DNA of 64,000 bases, taken from NCBI RefSeq assembly GCF_001463885.1, contig NZ_BBWQ01000020.1, positions 62,001 to 126,000 on the forward strand, in the 5' to 3' direction. Numbering within the stretch: the first letter of the stretch is position 1; every line of letters begins with the position of its first letter. Below are positions 52,860 to 61,549 of the stretch, in pieces. Both the position numbers and the translations under genes were made by a program. The stretch comes from Aureimonas altamirensis. GTDB lineage: Bacteria; Pseudomonadota; Alphaproteobacteria; Rhizobiales; Rhizobiaceae. Below the pieces are notes generated by a model. The model ran no database searches. It had not been told where the DNA came from and saw nothing but the letters and a program-made list of their open reading frames with translations.

Positions 52860-55166
52860 TCAGGTCTTGTCGCTGTAGTAGGCGCCGTAATGGCCGGTAT
52901 ACTGTTCCGGCCCAGCCGCAGAGCCATAGAGGCCAAGTTTCTGCATGTCGGTTTTCGTCAGGATGACGCCGGCGGCCTTCGACCCGATCTCGCGATGCGA
53001 TTCCAGCGCGCTGCGCAGCAGCTCGCGCGGGGTGCGGCCCCATTCGGCGACGATGATGAAGGCATCGCAGATCGGCTCGAATGCCCGGGCATCCAGGAGC
53101 GCGCCGAGCGGAGGAAGGTCCACCACGACATAGTCGAAATGTTCCCGCGCCTCGCTGATCAGAGTTGCCGCTTCCGCGCCCGACAGAAGTTCCGCCGTTG
53201 GGGTGAAGTTCCGGCGCATGACGGACGGCAACAGGATCGTCTGCGTGTACTTGTCCTGCAGCAACGCACCGTGCCACGGGGTGGTACCGCCCAAGACATC
53301 GACCAGCCCCGTCTCCGGCGGCCGCAGAAGCGCGCGGCTGAGGCCGGGGTTGCGCATGTCGCCATCGATCAGCAGCGTGCGCCGTCCCGACGCGGCCAGC
53401 AGCGCCGCGAAATTGGCAGCGGTGGTGGATTTACCCTCGCCCGGCAGCACGGAGGCAAAGCCGATCACGCGGGCGGCCTTGTCCGGCAATGCCGCATCCA
53501 CCATCATCCGCGCGTGGCGCAGGCTTTCCGCCGTGCTGGAGCCGGGCGCCATCGCGGCAAAGCGCATTTCGGGCGGCATCAGGGCCTCTCCCTCGCCGTT
53601 CGCCGCCGATTGGGCCGCCGCAGCGGCCACGATGCGCCGGTCGAAATACGGCAGGTAGCCAAGGAACCTCAGACCGAGCTCCGGTGCGATCTGCGCGCCG
53701 GTGCGGAAAGACCGCTCGCGGAACTCGCGCAGACCGGCGACCGCCGCCCCGCCCATCAGCCCCAGCACGAGCGAAAGGGCGATCGTCATCGTCTTCCGGG
53801 GGCTCGACGGGCTGACCGGATTGCCGGCCGGCGAGATGACCCGCGCCTTCGCGATGGGGAAGGATTGGTGCTGCGAGGCTTCCTCGTAGCGCGTCAGGAA
53901 CCCCTGGTAGAGCGTCGACAGCGTGTTTGCCTGCTGCTCGAGTTCGCGCAGGCGCACCATCGCGGTGTTGGTCTCGGGCACCTGCCCGGTCAAAAGGTCG
54001 AGGTTGTCGCGCAAGGATTGCTCGCGCGACTGGGCAACCTCGAACTCGTTGCGATAGCTGTTCGTCAGTTGCTGAAGCTCGCGGAAGATCTGCTGCGTCA
54101 GCTCGGCTTCCTGGCGCCCCAGCGCAACCGCCTGCGGATGGTCGGCGCCGAACTGCTCCTCGATGCCGGTCTTGCGCTGCGCAACCTGCAAATAGCGCTG
54201 GCGAAGATCGACGATGGCCTCGGTGCCGGGCTGGTCCGCGCTGGAGATGGTGGAGTTCTGGACCGCGTTCTGAGGGCCGGAATCGACGATCGACTGGAAC
54301 TGGCGATAGCGTGCCGAGGCGCGTGCCGTCTCGGCCTGCGCCAGGATCAACTGTCCATTGAGTTCGCTGAGCTGCTGCTCGGAGATCAGTTCGCCGCGCG
54401 CTGCGGTCAGGCCGTTCTCGGCCCTGAAACGCTCAACGGCCAGCGCTGCGGACTGGGAACTCGTGCGCAGCTCTTCCAGCCGCCCCTGCAACCATGCGGT
54501 GGCCTGCTGGGTCGCCTCGAAATTGGCGTCGAGCTGGTCTGCCAGATAGGCGGCCGCATAGCCCCGCGTGATATCGCCGGCCAGAATGCGGTCGTTGGTG
54601 CGGTAGGATACCTCGATCACGAAGCTGCGCCCGACGCGTTCGGCGGTCAGGCCGGACTGCAGGAGATATTGTGCCTTGCCAAGCCGCGCGTTGGCCGCCT
54701 CGGCCTCGGTCAGCTCGGGCGGGGGCGAGATGATGGAGACGACCGAGCGCAGGCCCGACTTGACCCAGCCGACAAAGGATTGCGGCGGGTTCAGGAAGGC
54801 ATCGTTTTCATCCAGGCCCATGTTCTGCGCCACGGTGCGGGCCAGGCGTGACGAGCCGAGGATCTCTACCTCGTTCAACACGACGGAATCCATCTGCAGC
54901 GGATTGCGCGACTGGGGTTCGTCTTCTGCGAACCGGCTGAGATTCTGATCGAGCAGGATGCGGGTGGAGGCGGTATAGACCGATGGCGCGCTCAGCAGAT
55001 ACAGGCCGCCAAGCACAAGGCCGATCGCGCCGCCGATGGCCGCCAGCTTCCAGTTGCGCCGGACCATGCCCACGAGCCGGTCCAGATCTATGAATTCGTC
55101 TCTGCGGTCATCCATTCCAGACAGCGCCTGCACTTTGCCGTGCATGGGGAAATGGTTCTGGTTCAT
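52860..55166 (-). CDS. exoP: Exopolysaccharide chain-length regulator and tyrosine autokinase ExoP
   Basis: This 768-residue inner-membrane protein combines a Wzz domain and a BY-kinase. A first membrane segment lies at about residues 35-55, a long coiled-coil periplasmic region follows, and a second segment lies near LSLVLGLMGGAAVAGL. The cytoplasmic kinase has Walker A GEGKSTTA (about 576-583), Walker A' LLIDGDMRNP and Walker B VVVDLPP. The C-terminal tail has Tyr756, Tyr760, Tyr763 and Tyr764 as the autophosphorylation cluster. It controls polymer length in Wzy-dependent succinoglycan export. It is last in exoK-L-A-M-O-P. Confidence 0.93.
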   Translation of the reverse strand: MNQNHFPMHGKVQALSGMDDRRDEFIDLDRLVGMVRRNWKLAAIGGAIGLVLGGLYLLSAPSVYTASTRILLDQNLSRFAEDEPQSRNPLQMDSVVLNEVEILGSSRLARTVAQNMGLDENDAFLNPPQSFVGWVKSGLRSVVSIISPPPELTEAEAANARLGKAQYLLQSGLTAERVGRSFVIEVSYRTNDRILAGDITRGYAAAYLADQLDANFEATQQATAWLQGRLEELRTSSQSAALAVERFRAENGLTAARGELISEQQLSELNGQLILAQAETARASARYRQFQSIVDSGPQNAVQNSTISSADQPGTEAIVDLRQRYLQVAQRKTGIEEQFGADHPQAVALGRQEAELTQQIFRELQQLTNSYRNEFEVAQSREQSLRDNLDLLTGQVPETNTAMVRLRELEQQANTLSTLYQGFLTRYEEASQHQSFPIAKARVISPAGNPVSPSSPRKTMTIALSLVLGLMGGAAVAGLREFRERSFRTGAQIAPELGLRFLGYLPYFDRRIVAAAAAQSAANGEGEALMPPEMRFAAMAPGSSTAESLRHARMMVDAALPDKAARVIGFASVLPGEGKSTTAANFAALLAASGRRTLLIDGDMRNPGLSRALLRPPETGLVDVLGGTTPWHGALLQDKYTQTILLPSVMRRNFTPTAELLSGAEAATLISEAREHFDYVVVDLPPLGALLDARAFEPICDAFIIVAEWGRTPRELLRSALESHREIGSKAAGVILTKTDMQKLGLYGSAAGPEQYTGHYGAYYSDKT

Positions 55167-55208
55167 GATTCCGCCAGCGCCTTTTTCTTGTTCTGTTTCA
55201 TCCGCGCC

Positions 55209-56141
55209 TCAGCCGGCGGCCGGACGCGCCAGCCGTTGCAGGCGCGCGGCAATGGGCATGCGCAGGTGAGCCAGCGCCATGGGGTTCGCCAGGCCCTGCT
55301 TGAGGGCCCCGCCGATGGATCTATCCTTGATGTGCCGCACGACTTCAAGGAAGGCGGCCGCATCGTCGAGGCTTTTGCGATGCGCCGCCATTGCGGCGCG
55401 CTCGGGGCCGGACAGGCGATGTGCGGCAAGAAAAGCCGCATCGGCGGCAATCAGCGCCTCTACGTGGTGCGCGTGCAGGACACGCGAGATCGAGCCCTGA
55501 CGCACGACGTAGACATAGCCGGTCTCGGGCTCCACGACGCAGCGTCCGCCATGGGCCATGGCGCTGGCCAGGAAAATGAAATCCTCGCCGATCCGCAAAC
55601 CGTCGGGATAGTGGATATCGTGCTGGCGCACGAAGTCACGCCGCACGATCGGCTTCATGTACCCGAAATTGAAGCGGCTGCGAAACATGCGGTTGGACAG
55701 GATGAACGCTTCCAGCGAGATGGCGGGCGTACGTCGCAGGAGCGCTTCGGGAAACATCGGGTGAGAGCGCCCATTCTCGGCGATCTCGATGTTGTCCACC
55801 ACGATGGCCGCGTCCATCCTCTCGCCCCGGGCGATCATGCGGGCAAGCCTGTCCGGGCGGACACTGTCGTCGCAATCCAGAACTGCCAGCCAACGCCCCG
55901 TTGCCAGCCGCATCGCGGCGTTGCGCGCCGCGCCGGGGCCGCCGTTCTTGTCTAGGGAAACGACCTTGATGCGCGCGTCGCCTATCGCCCGCGCGGCATC
56001 GGCCGTGCCATCGCCGGAGCAATCGTCCGCCACCACGCACTCTACGCTGACGCCTTCCTGCGCCAGGGCCGAATGCAGCGCGGCGGGCAGCGTGTCGGCG
56101 GCCTTCCATGCCGCGATGATGAAGGTGACGTCAGGCTGCAT
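55209..56141 (-). CDS. exoO: Glycosyltransferase family 2, ExoO-like
   Basis: This 310-residue GT-A fold enzyme starts MQPDVTFIIAAWKAADTLPA, has a first acidic motif VVADDCSGDGTADAA and the metal-binding DCDD (VLDCDDSVRPDRL). In Sinorhizobium, ExoO adds the fourth glucose (beta-1,6) of the succinoglycan repeat. The assignment rests on the N-terminal half and on position between exoM and exoP. It overlaps exoM by 11 bp. exoN, present between exoO and exoP in Sinorhizobium, is absent here. Confidence 0.82.
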   Translation of the reverse strand: MQPDVTFIIAAWKAADTLPAALHSALAQEGVSVECVVADDCSGDGTADAARAIGDARIKVVSLDKNGGPGAARNAAMRLATGRWLAVLDCDDSVRPDRLARMIARGERMDAAIVVDNIEIAENGRSHPMFPEALLRRTPAISLEAFILSNRMFRSRFNFGYMKPIVRRDFVRQHDIHYPDGLRIGEDFIFLASAMAHGGRCVVEPETGYVYVVRQGSISRVLHAHHVEALIAADAAFLAAHRLSGPERAAMAAHRKSLDDAAAFLEVVRHIKDRSIGGALKQGLANPMALAHLRMPIAARLQRLARPAAG

Positions 56142-57075
56142 CGGGCGTCTCTCCACGATGCGGCGCCGTGCCGTAATGCTCGCTCTCGCGCACGCCCAGA
56201 AGCCCAACCACCGCGCCCGCATGCAATGTGCCGCGCAGGGCATGCCGGCGGCTGGATGCCGTTGCCGGAAACGTCGCGGCGGCCATCGCCCAGCACCATC
56301 CGGCCTTGGCCGCGGCGCGCGCCATCTGGCCCGCCTGTCGGGCGGCGGAGCCCGGCCCGATGACGATGCGCGCATGGGTCTGCCCCATGCGGAACCGCCG
56401 GCGCGCCAGCCAGCCGAAGGTTGCGCGCGCCTTCGGCACCGCTTCCCGCACAAGCGCTTCCGGGGCATAGGCGATGTGCCCGCCATCGCGGGTAAGGCCG
56501 GTGAAGAAGTCGGTATCCTCGCCGCCCGTCCGGCCAAGGGAAAGATCGAAGCGGCGTCCGGCAACGCAGGGTGCCTCGCGGTCCAGAAGGACGTTGCAGG
56601 TGTAGCCGGTCAGGATCCGGCCATCGACATGCACGGGCAGGGTCGAATGAAGATCGGCCTGCCGCATCCAGCGCGGCGCATCCTCGCCATACACCGCCTC
56701 CACGGGCCCCAGCACCGCCGCGGCGCGCTGCCGGCGCGCGCCGTCGAGCAGGGCCGCGATCCAGCCCGGATCGGCCGTTTCGTCGTCGTCGATGAAGGCG
56801 ATGTAGCGTCCCGATGCCGTATCGAGGCAGGCATTGCGTGCGATGGATATGTTTGCGGCCGGCGCATGGACATAGGTGACGCGGTGGCGGGACGCGCTCC
56901 GGAAGGCGTCGACGGTGGCGCGGGCGGTGGGCTCGGTGTCATTGTCCGCAACGATGACATGCAACTCCACACCGTCCGGCACGACGAGCCTGTCCAGGGA
57001 CGCCAGCGCCTCGGCCAGTTCGGGCCTGCGGAAGGTGCACATGCCGATATCGACGAGAAGGCGCGCCTCGGTCAT
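56131..57075 (-). CDS. exoM: Glycosyltransferase family 2, ExoM-like
   Basis: This 314-residue enzyme opens with RLLVDIGMCTFRRPELAEAL and has VIVADNDTEPTARATV, NISIARNACLD and FIDDDETADPGW as donor and metal sites. The layout matches ExoM, which adds the third glucose (beta-1,4). The ATG at 57075 overlaps the exoA stop by 4 bp and its 3' end overlaps exoO by 11 bp, so translation is coupled. Confidence 0.85.
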   Translation of the reverse strand: MTEARLLVDIGMCTFRRPELAEALASLDRLVVPDGVELHVIVADNDTEPTARATVDAFRSASRHRVTYVHAPAANISIARNACLDTASGRYIAFIDDDETADPGWIAALLDGARRQRAAAVLGPVEAVYGEDAPRWMRQADLHSTLPVHVDGRILTGYTCNVLLDREAPCVAGRRFDLSLGRTGGEDTDFFTGLTRDGGHIAYAPEALVREAVPKARATFGWLARRRFRMGQTHARIVIGPGSAARQAGQMARAAAKAGWCWAMAAATFPATASSRRHALRGTLHAGAVVGLLGVRESEHYGTAPHRGETPDAA

Positions 57076-58046
57076 GCCGGCACCTCGCGGCGACGCGCGG
57101 GCCGGACCAGCGCCGCCCAGAAGCCGGCGGACCATGCCGCGTGCATGATCACGGCCGACAGGCCGGCCAGCACACCCTCGCCCGGGCGCCCTTGCCGAAA
57201 GCCGAGGGCCGCGCCATAGGCGAGGCAGAGCAACAGATAGGAAACCGCCGGCAGCGCGAACACCCATGCCACCGGCGCCAGCAGGGCCATGGCCAGCACC
57301 GGCGCAACGAAGACCGGTACGAGTTGGCGCAGACGCGGTCGGCCACGATGCTTCATCAGGTTCATCGCGCGGCCCTTGCCATAGCCGAAATATTGCCGCG
57401 CAAGAGCGCGAAGGCTGGCGCGCGGATAGTAGGTCATCCGCGTCCGGCCCGTCATCCAGATACGATAGCCGGCCGCACGCAGACGATGATCCAGTTCGGC
57501 ATCCTCATTGTGGCTGAAGCTCTCGTCATAGCCGCCGACGGCCCGGAAGGCGGCTATGCGCATGGCGGCGTGATGCCCATGATCGACGAAGGCGCCGCCA
57601 CCGCCGGCCCGGTGCGCCGACCCGCCATTGCCGAGGCGCGAGTTCTGCGCCAGTGCGGCCGCGCGCTGGCGGGCACCCTTGCCCTGCGTCACCATGGCGA
57701 CGACGACGGAATCCGCTCCTGTCGCCTCCGCGTCGGCCAGCACGCTGTCTACGAAATCGTCCGGATAGTCGCCGTGGGCATCGATCCGCAACAGCCAGTC
57801 GAAACCGTCGCCATAGCGTGCGACGGCTTCGTTGATGCCGGCGCTCTGGATGCGACGGGCATTGTGGAAGAAGGAGATCCGTCCACCGGCGCGTGCCCGG
57901 ATACTATCGAGCGTGCCATCCGTGCTGCCGCCATCCGCCACCACGATCTGCGCATCGAGGCGCGCCGCCGCCTCGTCGAGGCGGTCGAGCAGCGGCCCGA
58001 TATGGGCCTGTTCGTTCAGGCAGGGCACGACGATCAGGCAGCGCAT
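57072..58046 (-). CDS. exoA: Glycosyltransferase family 2, ExoA-like
   Basis: This 324-residue enzyme has a GT2 catalytic domain (MRCLIVVPCLNEQAHIGPLL, VVADGGSTDGTLD, LLRIDAHGDYP) followed by C-terminal membrane segments (about residues 240-310). This is the layout of ExoA, which adds the first glucose (beta-1,3) to the lipid-linked galactose. The ATG at 58046 overlaps the exoL stop by 1 bp. Confidence 0.87.
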   Translation of the reverse strand: MRCLIVVPCLNEQAHIGPLLDRLDEAAARLDAQIVVADGGSTDGTLDSIRARAGGRISFFHNARRIQSAGINEAVARYGDGFDWLLRIDAHGDYPDDFVDSVLADAEATGADSVVVAMVTQGKGARQRAAALAQNSRLGNGGSAHRAGGGGAFVDHGHHAAMRIAAFRAVGGYDESFSHNEDAELDHRLRAAGYRIWMTGRTRMTYYPRASLRALARQYFGYGKGRAMNLMKHRGRPRLRQLVPVFVAPVLAMALLAPVAWVFALPAVSYLLLCLAYGAALGFRQGRPGEGVLAGLSAVIMHAAWSAGFWAALVRPARRREVPA

Positions 58047-59224
58047 CAGCCTGCGGCCTCCATCACCGCGCGCCCTTTGGGCCGCGCCTCTCCGGGCAAG
58101 GCGGCCAGGCGCGCCACAAGGGCCGTGCATTCGCGCGGGCCGCATACCCAGAACGAGCGCGGACGGGCAGTCACGCGGGCCCGCTCCGCTGCGTAGCCTT
58201 CCTCAGTCAGCGGCAATGCCGCCAGCAAAGATTCCGGCGTCGCCGCATTGACAAGGATGCCGAGGTCCCGGCGCGCCAGCGTACGCCCGGTTTCCGTGCC
58301 CGACAGGGCGATCGGCACCACGCCATGCAGGCAGCTTTCGTAAAGACGGTTGGGCAGCAGCCAATCGGAATTCAGCCCTGCTTCGAAATAATCGATCGCC
58401 CAGGCGAAATGCACTTCGCCGTAGATGGCGGACAGTTCGTCCGGGTTGCGATAGGGCCCTTCGAAGCGGATGAAGGGCTCCTGCGCGACGCGGCCGTGGA
58501 AATCGTCGAACTCGCGCAGGGCCGGCCGGCCGCGCAGCACGACTTCGATGCGCCCCTCGGCCATCCGCGTGAGCTGCGACAGGATGTCCAGCGACTTGCG
58601 GCAGCGCAGGGCGCCGAACCAGCCGATGGTCCACGGCTGGCCCGGCGGCGGCCGACGCGGCTCGTCGCCTGCCGCCACCTCGCCCCCGCCAAGGTCCAGA
58701 ACCTTGTTCTCCAGAAGGAGGGTCGGCAGCGTCATGCCTTGCCGCGGCTCGAAATACTCCCGCACGAAGGCGGGTGAACTCGTCATCAGCAGCGCCGCAT
58801 CACCGGCAAGGGCCCGTTCGATGGCACGCATCGCGCGGCCTTTCAGCCCCTCGCCCAGAAGCAGGCGGTGGATATCGAGGCTCTCATACACAAGCGCCGG
58901 GCGCGGCCGGAAAAACCCTGTCGCACGCCGCGCCAGGGCCAGCATTTCCAGGTTTCGGGCCACGATCACGTCCGGGCGCGCAACATCGCCGAGCGTGCGG
59001 CGCAGGCTCAGCGCGGCCGTCGCCACCATGGTGATCCGCTGCTTGAAGTCGCCATCGGCCGTCACGCCCAACATGATCGGGCGGCCCGCGCCGATCCGCT
59101 CCGGAACGTCTCCACGGCAGAAGCCTGCTGTCTGCACGCGCGCGCCGCCGGCCTCAAGCATGGCAACGCGCCGTGCGACAGCCGGATCGGAAAGATCGTG
59201 GACAAGATAAAGGATCGTAGGCAT
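58046..59224 (-). CDS. exoL: Glycosyltransferase, ExoL-like
   Basis: This 392-residue GT-B type enzyme starts MPTILYLVHDLSDPAVARRV and contains VIVARNLEMLALARRA, IGWFGALRCRKSLDIL, and WLLPNRLYESCLHGVVPIAL in the donor-binding half. The pattern fits ExoL, which adds the second glucose (beta-1,4). The ATG at 59224 was chosen because it begins the fold; the frame is open to 59302. The 96-bp gap before it contains a TGC-rich inverted repeat and may hold a separate promoter for exoL-A-M-O-P. Confidence 0.85.
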   Translation of the reverse strand: MPTILYLVHDLSDPAVARRVAMLEAGGARVQTAGFCRGDVPERIGAGRPIMLGVTADGDFKQRITMVATAALSLRRTLGDVARPDVIVARNLEMLALARRATGFFRPRPALVYESLDIHRLLLGEGLKGRAMRAIERALAGDAALLMTSSPAFVREYFEPRQGMTLPTLLLENKVLDLGGGEVAAGDEPRRPPPGQPWTIGWFGALRCRKSLDILSQLTRMAEGRIEVVLRGRPALREFDDFHGRVAQEPFIRFEGPYRNPDELSAIYGEVHFAWAIDYFEAGLNSDWLLPNRLYESCLHGVVPIALSGTETGRTLARRDLGILVNAATPESLLAALPLTEEGYAAERARVTARPRSFWVCGPRECTALVARLAALPGEARPKGRAVMEAAG

Positions 59225-59280
59225 GCCGTGCGGACCCCGTGCAACCTGCAGATTAGAGGCTAAGTAAAATCTTGTGGCAT

Positions 59281-59308
59281 TGCAACATGATTGCTGCACC
59301 ACAGCAAT
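59281..59308. promoter_or_regulatory. TGC-rich elements between exoK and exoL
   Basis: The 9-mer TGCAACATG (59281-59289), also found twice ahead of exoY, is followed by the perfect inverted repeat TTGCTG-CACCA-CAGCAA (59291-59307). TGC/GCA-rich sites are bound by PhaR/AniA-type regulators, which affect exopolysaccharide in rhizobia. Regulatory function is inferred. Confidence 0.4.
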
Positions 59309-59320
59309 TATGCTTAGCCC

Positions 59321-60103
59321 CTATTGCGTGCCGGCATCGTCAAGCCGGCAGACGATGGATTCCGGATACTGGCAGGCGTCCCCCTGTGCGGTGAACGATA
59401 CCCTGTCGACTTCCATAACCTTGCGGCCCTCGTCCTGGAAGCGGCCCATCCACCCCGTCAACGTGTCGGTTCCCCAAAGCGCCAGGTAGATCTTCTGGGC
59501 ATTCTGCGGCAGCTTCGCAGGGTCGTCGGCCGTGTGGACGAGTTCTCCGTTGATGAACCAGCGGATACGCTCGGGCTCCCAGATGAAGGCATAGTCGTTG
59601 AAGGCGGCATCGGCGCCGCCAGCGACATCCACGAGCTTCTCGTTATTTCCGACGCCGTCGACATATTGGTTGAGCTGAACCTGCGACGGGTCCTTGCCGA
59701 GAAACTCGAAGTCGATCTCGTCGTGCGGCTTGCCGTGTGTCGGGCCGATATAGGTGAACAACGAAGAGTTGAGGCCGGAGCCGGCAACAGGCTTCATCCG
59801 CACTTCATAGGCACCGTACTTGAACTCACCGCGGGTCTGGATCTCTCCGCAGGCGTAATCCCTGTCCCCGGCCTGGCGCTTCTCGAAGGCCAGCCGCAAC
59901 GTGCCGTCCGAGATGCCGATCTGGCGCTTGGACCAGGCACAATTCTGGTGGTCGCCATTGGCCCAGCCATCCGAGACGTACCAGCGCTTCAGGTCCAGCC
60001 GGTCGAAATCCTCCACGAAGGAGGTTCCGTTGCCACCCGCCCCGGCCGCCAGGGCGGCAGTCGGAGCGGCGAAAATCAATGCTGCGAGCGCAGGGATACG
60101 CAT
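59321..60103 (-). CDS. exoK: Succinoglycan-cleaving GH16 endoglycanase ExoK
   Basis: This 260-residue secreted beta-glycanase has a signal peptide ending ALAA (about residue 20) and a family 16 catalytic domain. The active site EIDFEF carries the nucleophile Glu129, Asp131 and acid/base Glu133. ExoK trims nascent succinoglycan to low-molecular-weight forms. The ATG at 60103 starts the signal peptide. It is first in exoK-L-A-M-O-P; exoH, which precedes exoK in Sinorhizobium, is not found. Confidence 0.92.
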   Translation of the reverse strand: MRIPALAALIFAAPTAALAAGAGGNGTSFVEDFDRLDLKRWYVSDGWANGDHQNCAWSKRQIGISDGTLRLAFEKRQAGDRDYACGEIQTRGEFKYGAYEVRMKPVAGSGLNSSLFTYIGPTHGKPHDEIDFEFLGKDPSQVQLNQYVDGVGNNEKLVDVAGGADAAFNDYAFIWEPERIRWFINGELVHTADDPAKLPQNAQKIYLALWGTDTLTGWMGRFQDEGRKVMEVDRVSFTAQGDACQYPESIVCRLDDAGTQ

Positions 60104-60132
60104 GGCGCAGGCTCCTTGTCTGGCAGGAACGC

Positions 60133-60309
60133 TCACCCCTCCCCGGATGGGCCGACCGCTCCGACGGCAAATCCCATGCCGTGGAAATATGCGGGATAGG
60201 CCTTTCCCTCGGGCGTGCCTGCAACCTCGTCGAGATGCAACCGGGAGCTGTGCTCGGCCTGCGGGTTCGTGTCGAAAGACTGCGCCTTGTGGTTTATGTG
60301 CGTTTTCAT
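60133..60309 (-). CDS. Small protein, 58 residues, upstream of exoK
   Basis: A short frame starts MKTHINHKAQSFDTNPQAEH with AAAGGTGG 6 bp upstream of the ATG at 60309 and ends 29 bp before exoK. It is His/Gly-rich with no membrane segment. I do not recognise it. The good ribosome site and operon position argue that it may be translated; a longer version from 60390 has no such support. Confidence 0.4.
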   Translation of the reverse strand: MKTHINHKAQSFDTNPQAEHSSRLHLDEVAGTPEGKAYPAYFHGMGFAVGAVGPSGEG

Positions 60310-60413
60310 CACGCCACCTTTTCGTTTGCAGTCCGCCGACCGTTCGGGCAGCCAAAATCGCTCGCCATGCTGCGGTGCGGCGGACATCACTCGCCCGCGA
60401 ATGCGGGCAGATT

Positions 60414-60430
60414 GTGACAGGAGCTGTCAC
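60414..60430. promoter_or_regulatory. Perfect inverted repeat between exoK side and exoW
   Basis: GTGACAG and CTGTCAC are perfect complements around GAG, in the 270-bp divergent region between the small ORF/exoK operon and exoW. It is a candidate operator for a regulator acting on both transcripts. Confidence 0.45.
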
Positions 60431-60579
60431 GGCGAAGCGTCGTGCGGTGCGGAAGATCGTTATATTTTTGGGTGGATGCAACCCTTGATTTCGCCAACAT
60501 TGTCATCCGACTCAAGGCCTGCGACAGTTTGATGCGCTGCAGCACAGGTCGGCGCAGACTACCACGGAAAGGGTTGGAC

Positions 60580-61542
60580 GTGCCATCGGTAACCGTCGTC
60601 ATACCGTTCTACCAGAAACAGTCGGGCATCCTGTCCCGGGCGCTCGACTCCGTTTTCGGGCAGTCCGGCGTCATGCCCTCCGTCATCGTCGTGGACGACG
60701 CCTCACCCGTTCCGGCAGAGCCCGAAATCCTCAATCGGGCACCATCGGAGCAGGCGCGGGTGACACTGGTGCGACAAGCCAATGCCGGGCCCGGCGGGGC
60801 GCGCAACACGGGCCTGGACCTCGTACCCGACGATACCACCCATGTCGCGTTCCTGGATTCGGACGATGCGTGGCATCCCGGGCACCTCGCAGCCGCGCTC
60901 GACGCCATGGGCCGTTTCGACGCCGATTGCTGCTTCGCCACCATCACCGGTGGCGAGAGCTTCGATTACCACTCCACGGTCGAGGCTCTGGAGGGCACGC
61001 CCGGCTTCGTCACCCTGTCGAACGAACCGCTGACGCTTGCCGCGGATGGGCTTGCCTCGCGGATGCTGGAAGACTGGTCCTACCTGCATTTGTCCTGCAT
61101 GGTCATGACCCCGCTTGTGTATCGCGCCGTCCGCTTCGATCCGGAATTGCGACTGGCCGCCGAAGATATCCTCTTCATGAACGAAAGCGTGTCGATGGCC
61201 CGGCGCACCATATTGTCCGCGCACACCGGAGCCCTGCGTGGCGAAGGCGCAAACATCTTCCACGGCATCACCAACACCGCGCCGTCCTATCTGGCGCAAC
61301 AGTTCAACACCCTGCGCGCGCTGAAGTTTCTGTCGCAACACGCAATGGCCGACGACGCCGGCTCGGCGGCGCTGTCGCAACGCGCCGAGCGGGCGCGCCG
61401 CGAGGCATTGTGGGGACAGGTCGCCCGATCGCGGCGCGGCAAGGCCCCGCAGCTTGCGCTCCTGGCGCGTTGGGCCCGGACGGACCCGGCCATCCTGCGC
61501 AGCGCCGTGCGGCTTTGCCTTTCGAAACTCCAGAAACAATGA
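60580..61542 (+). CDS. exoW: Glycosyltransferase family 2, ExoW-like
   Basis: This enzyme of about 320 residues starts PSVTVVIPFYQKQSGILSRA and contains VVDDASPVPAEPE, NAGPGGARNTGLD, FLDSDDAW and the ExoW-like FDADCCFATITGGESFDYH. ExoW adds the sixth glucose (beta-1,3) in succinoglycan assembly. GTG 60580 was chosen, with GGAAAGGG 7 bp upstream; an ATG at 60442 would add a dissimilar leader. It stands alone on the plus strand, convergent with exoU. Confidence 0.86.
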   Translation: MPSVTVVIPFYQKQSGILSRALDSVFGQSGVMPSVIVVDDASPVPAEPEILNRAPSEQARVTLVRQANAGPGGARNTGLDLVPDDTTHVAFLDSDDAWHPGHLAAALDAMGRFDADCCFATITGGESFDYHSTVEALEGTPGFVTLSNEPLTLAADGLASRMLEDWSYLHLSCMVMTPLVYRAVRFDPELRLAAEDILFMNESVSMARRTILSAHTGALRGEGANIFHGITNTAPSYLAQQFNTLRALKFLSQHAMADDAGSAALSQRAERARREALWGQVARSRRGKAPQLALLARWARTDPAILRSAVRLCLSKLQKQ

Positions 61543-61549
61543 CCGGCGG

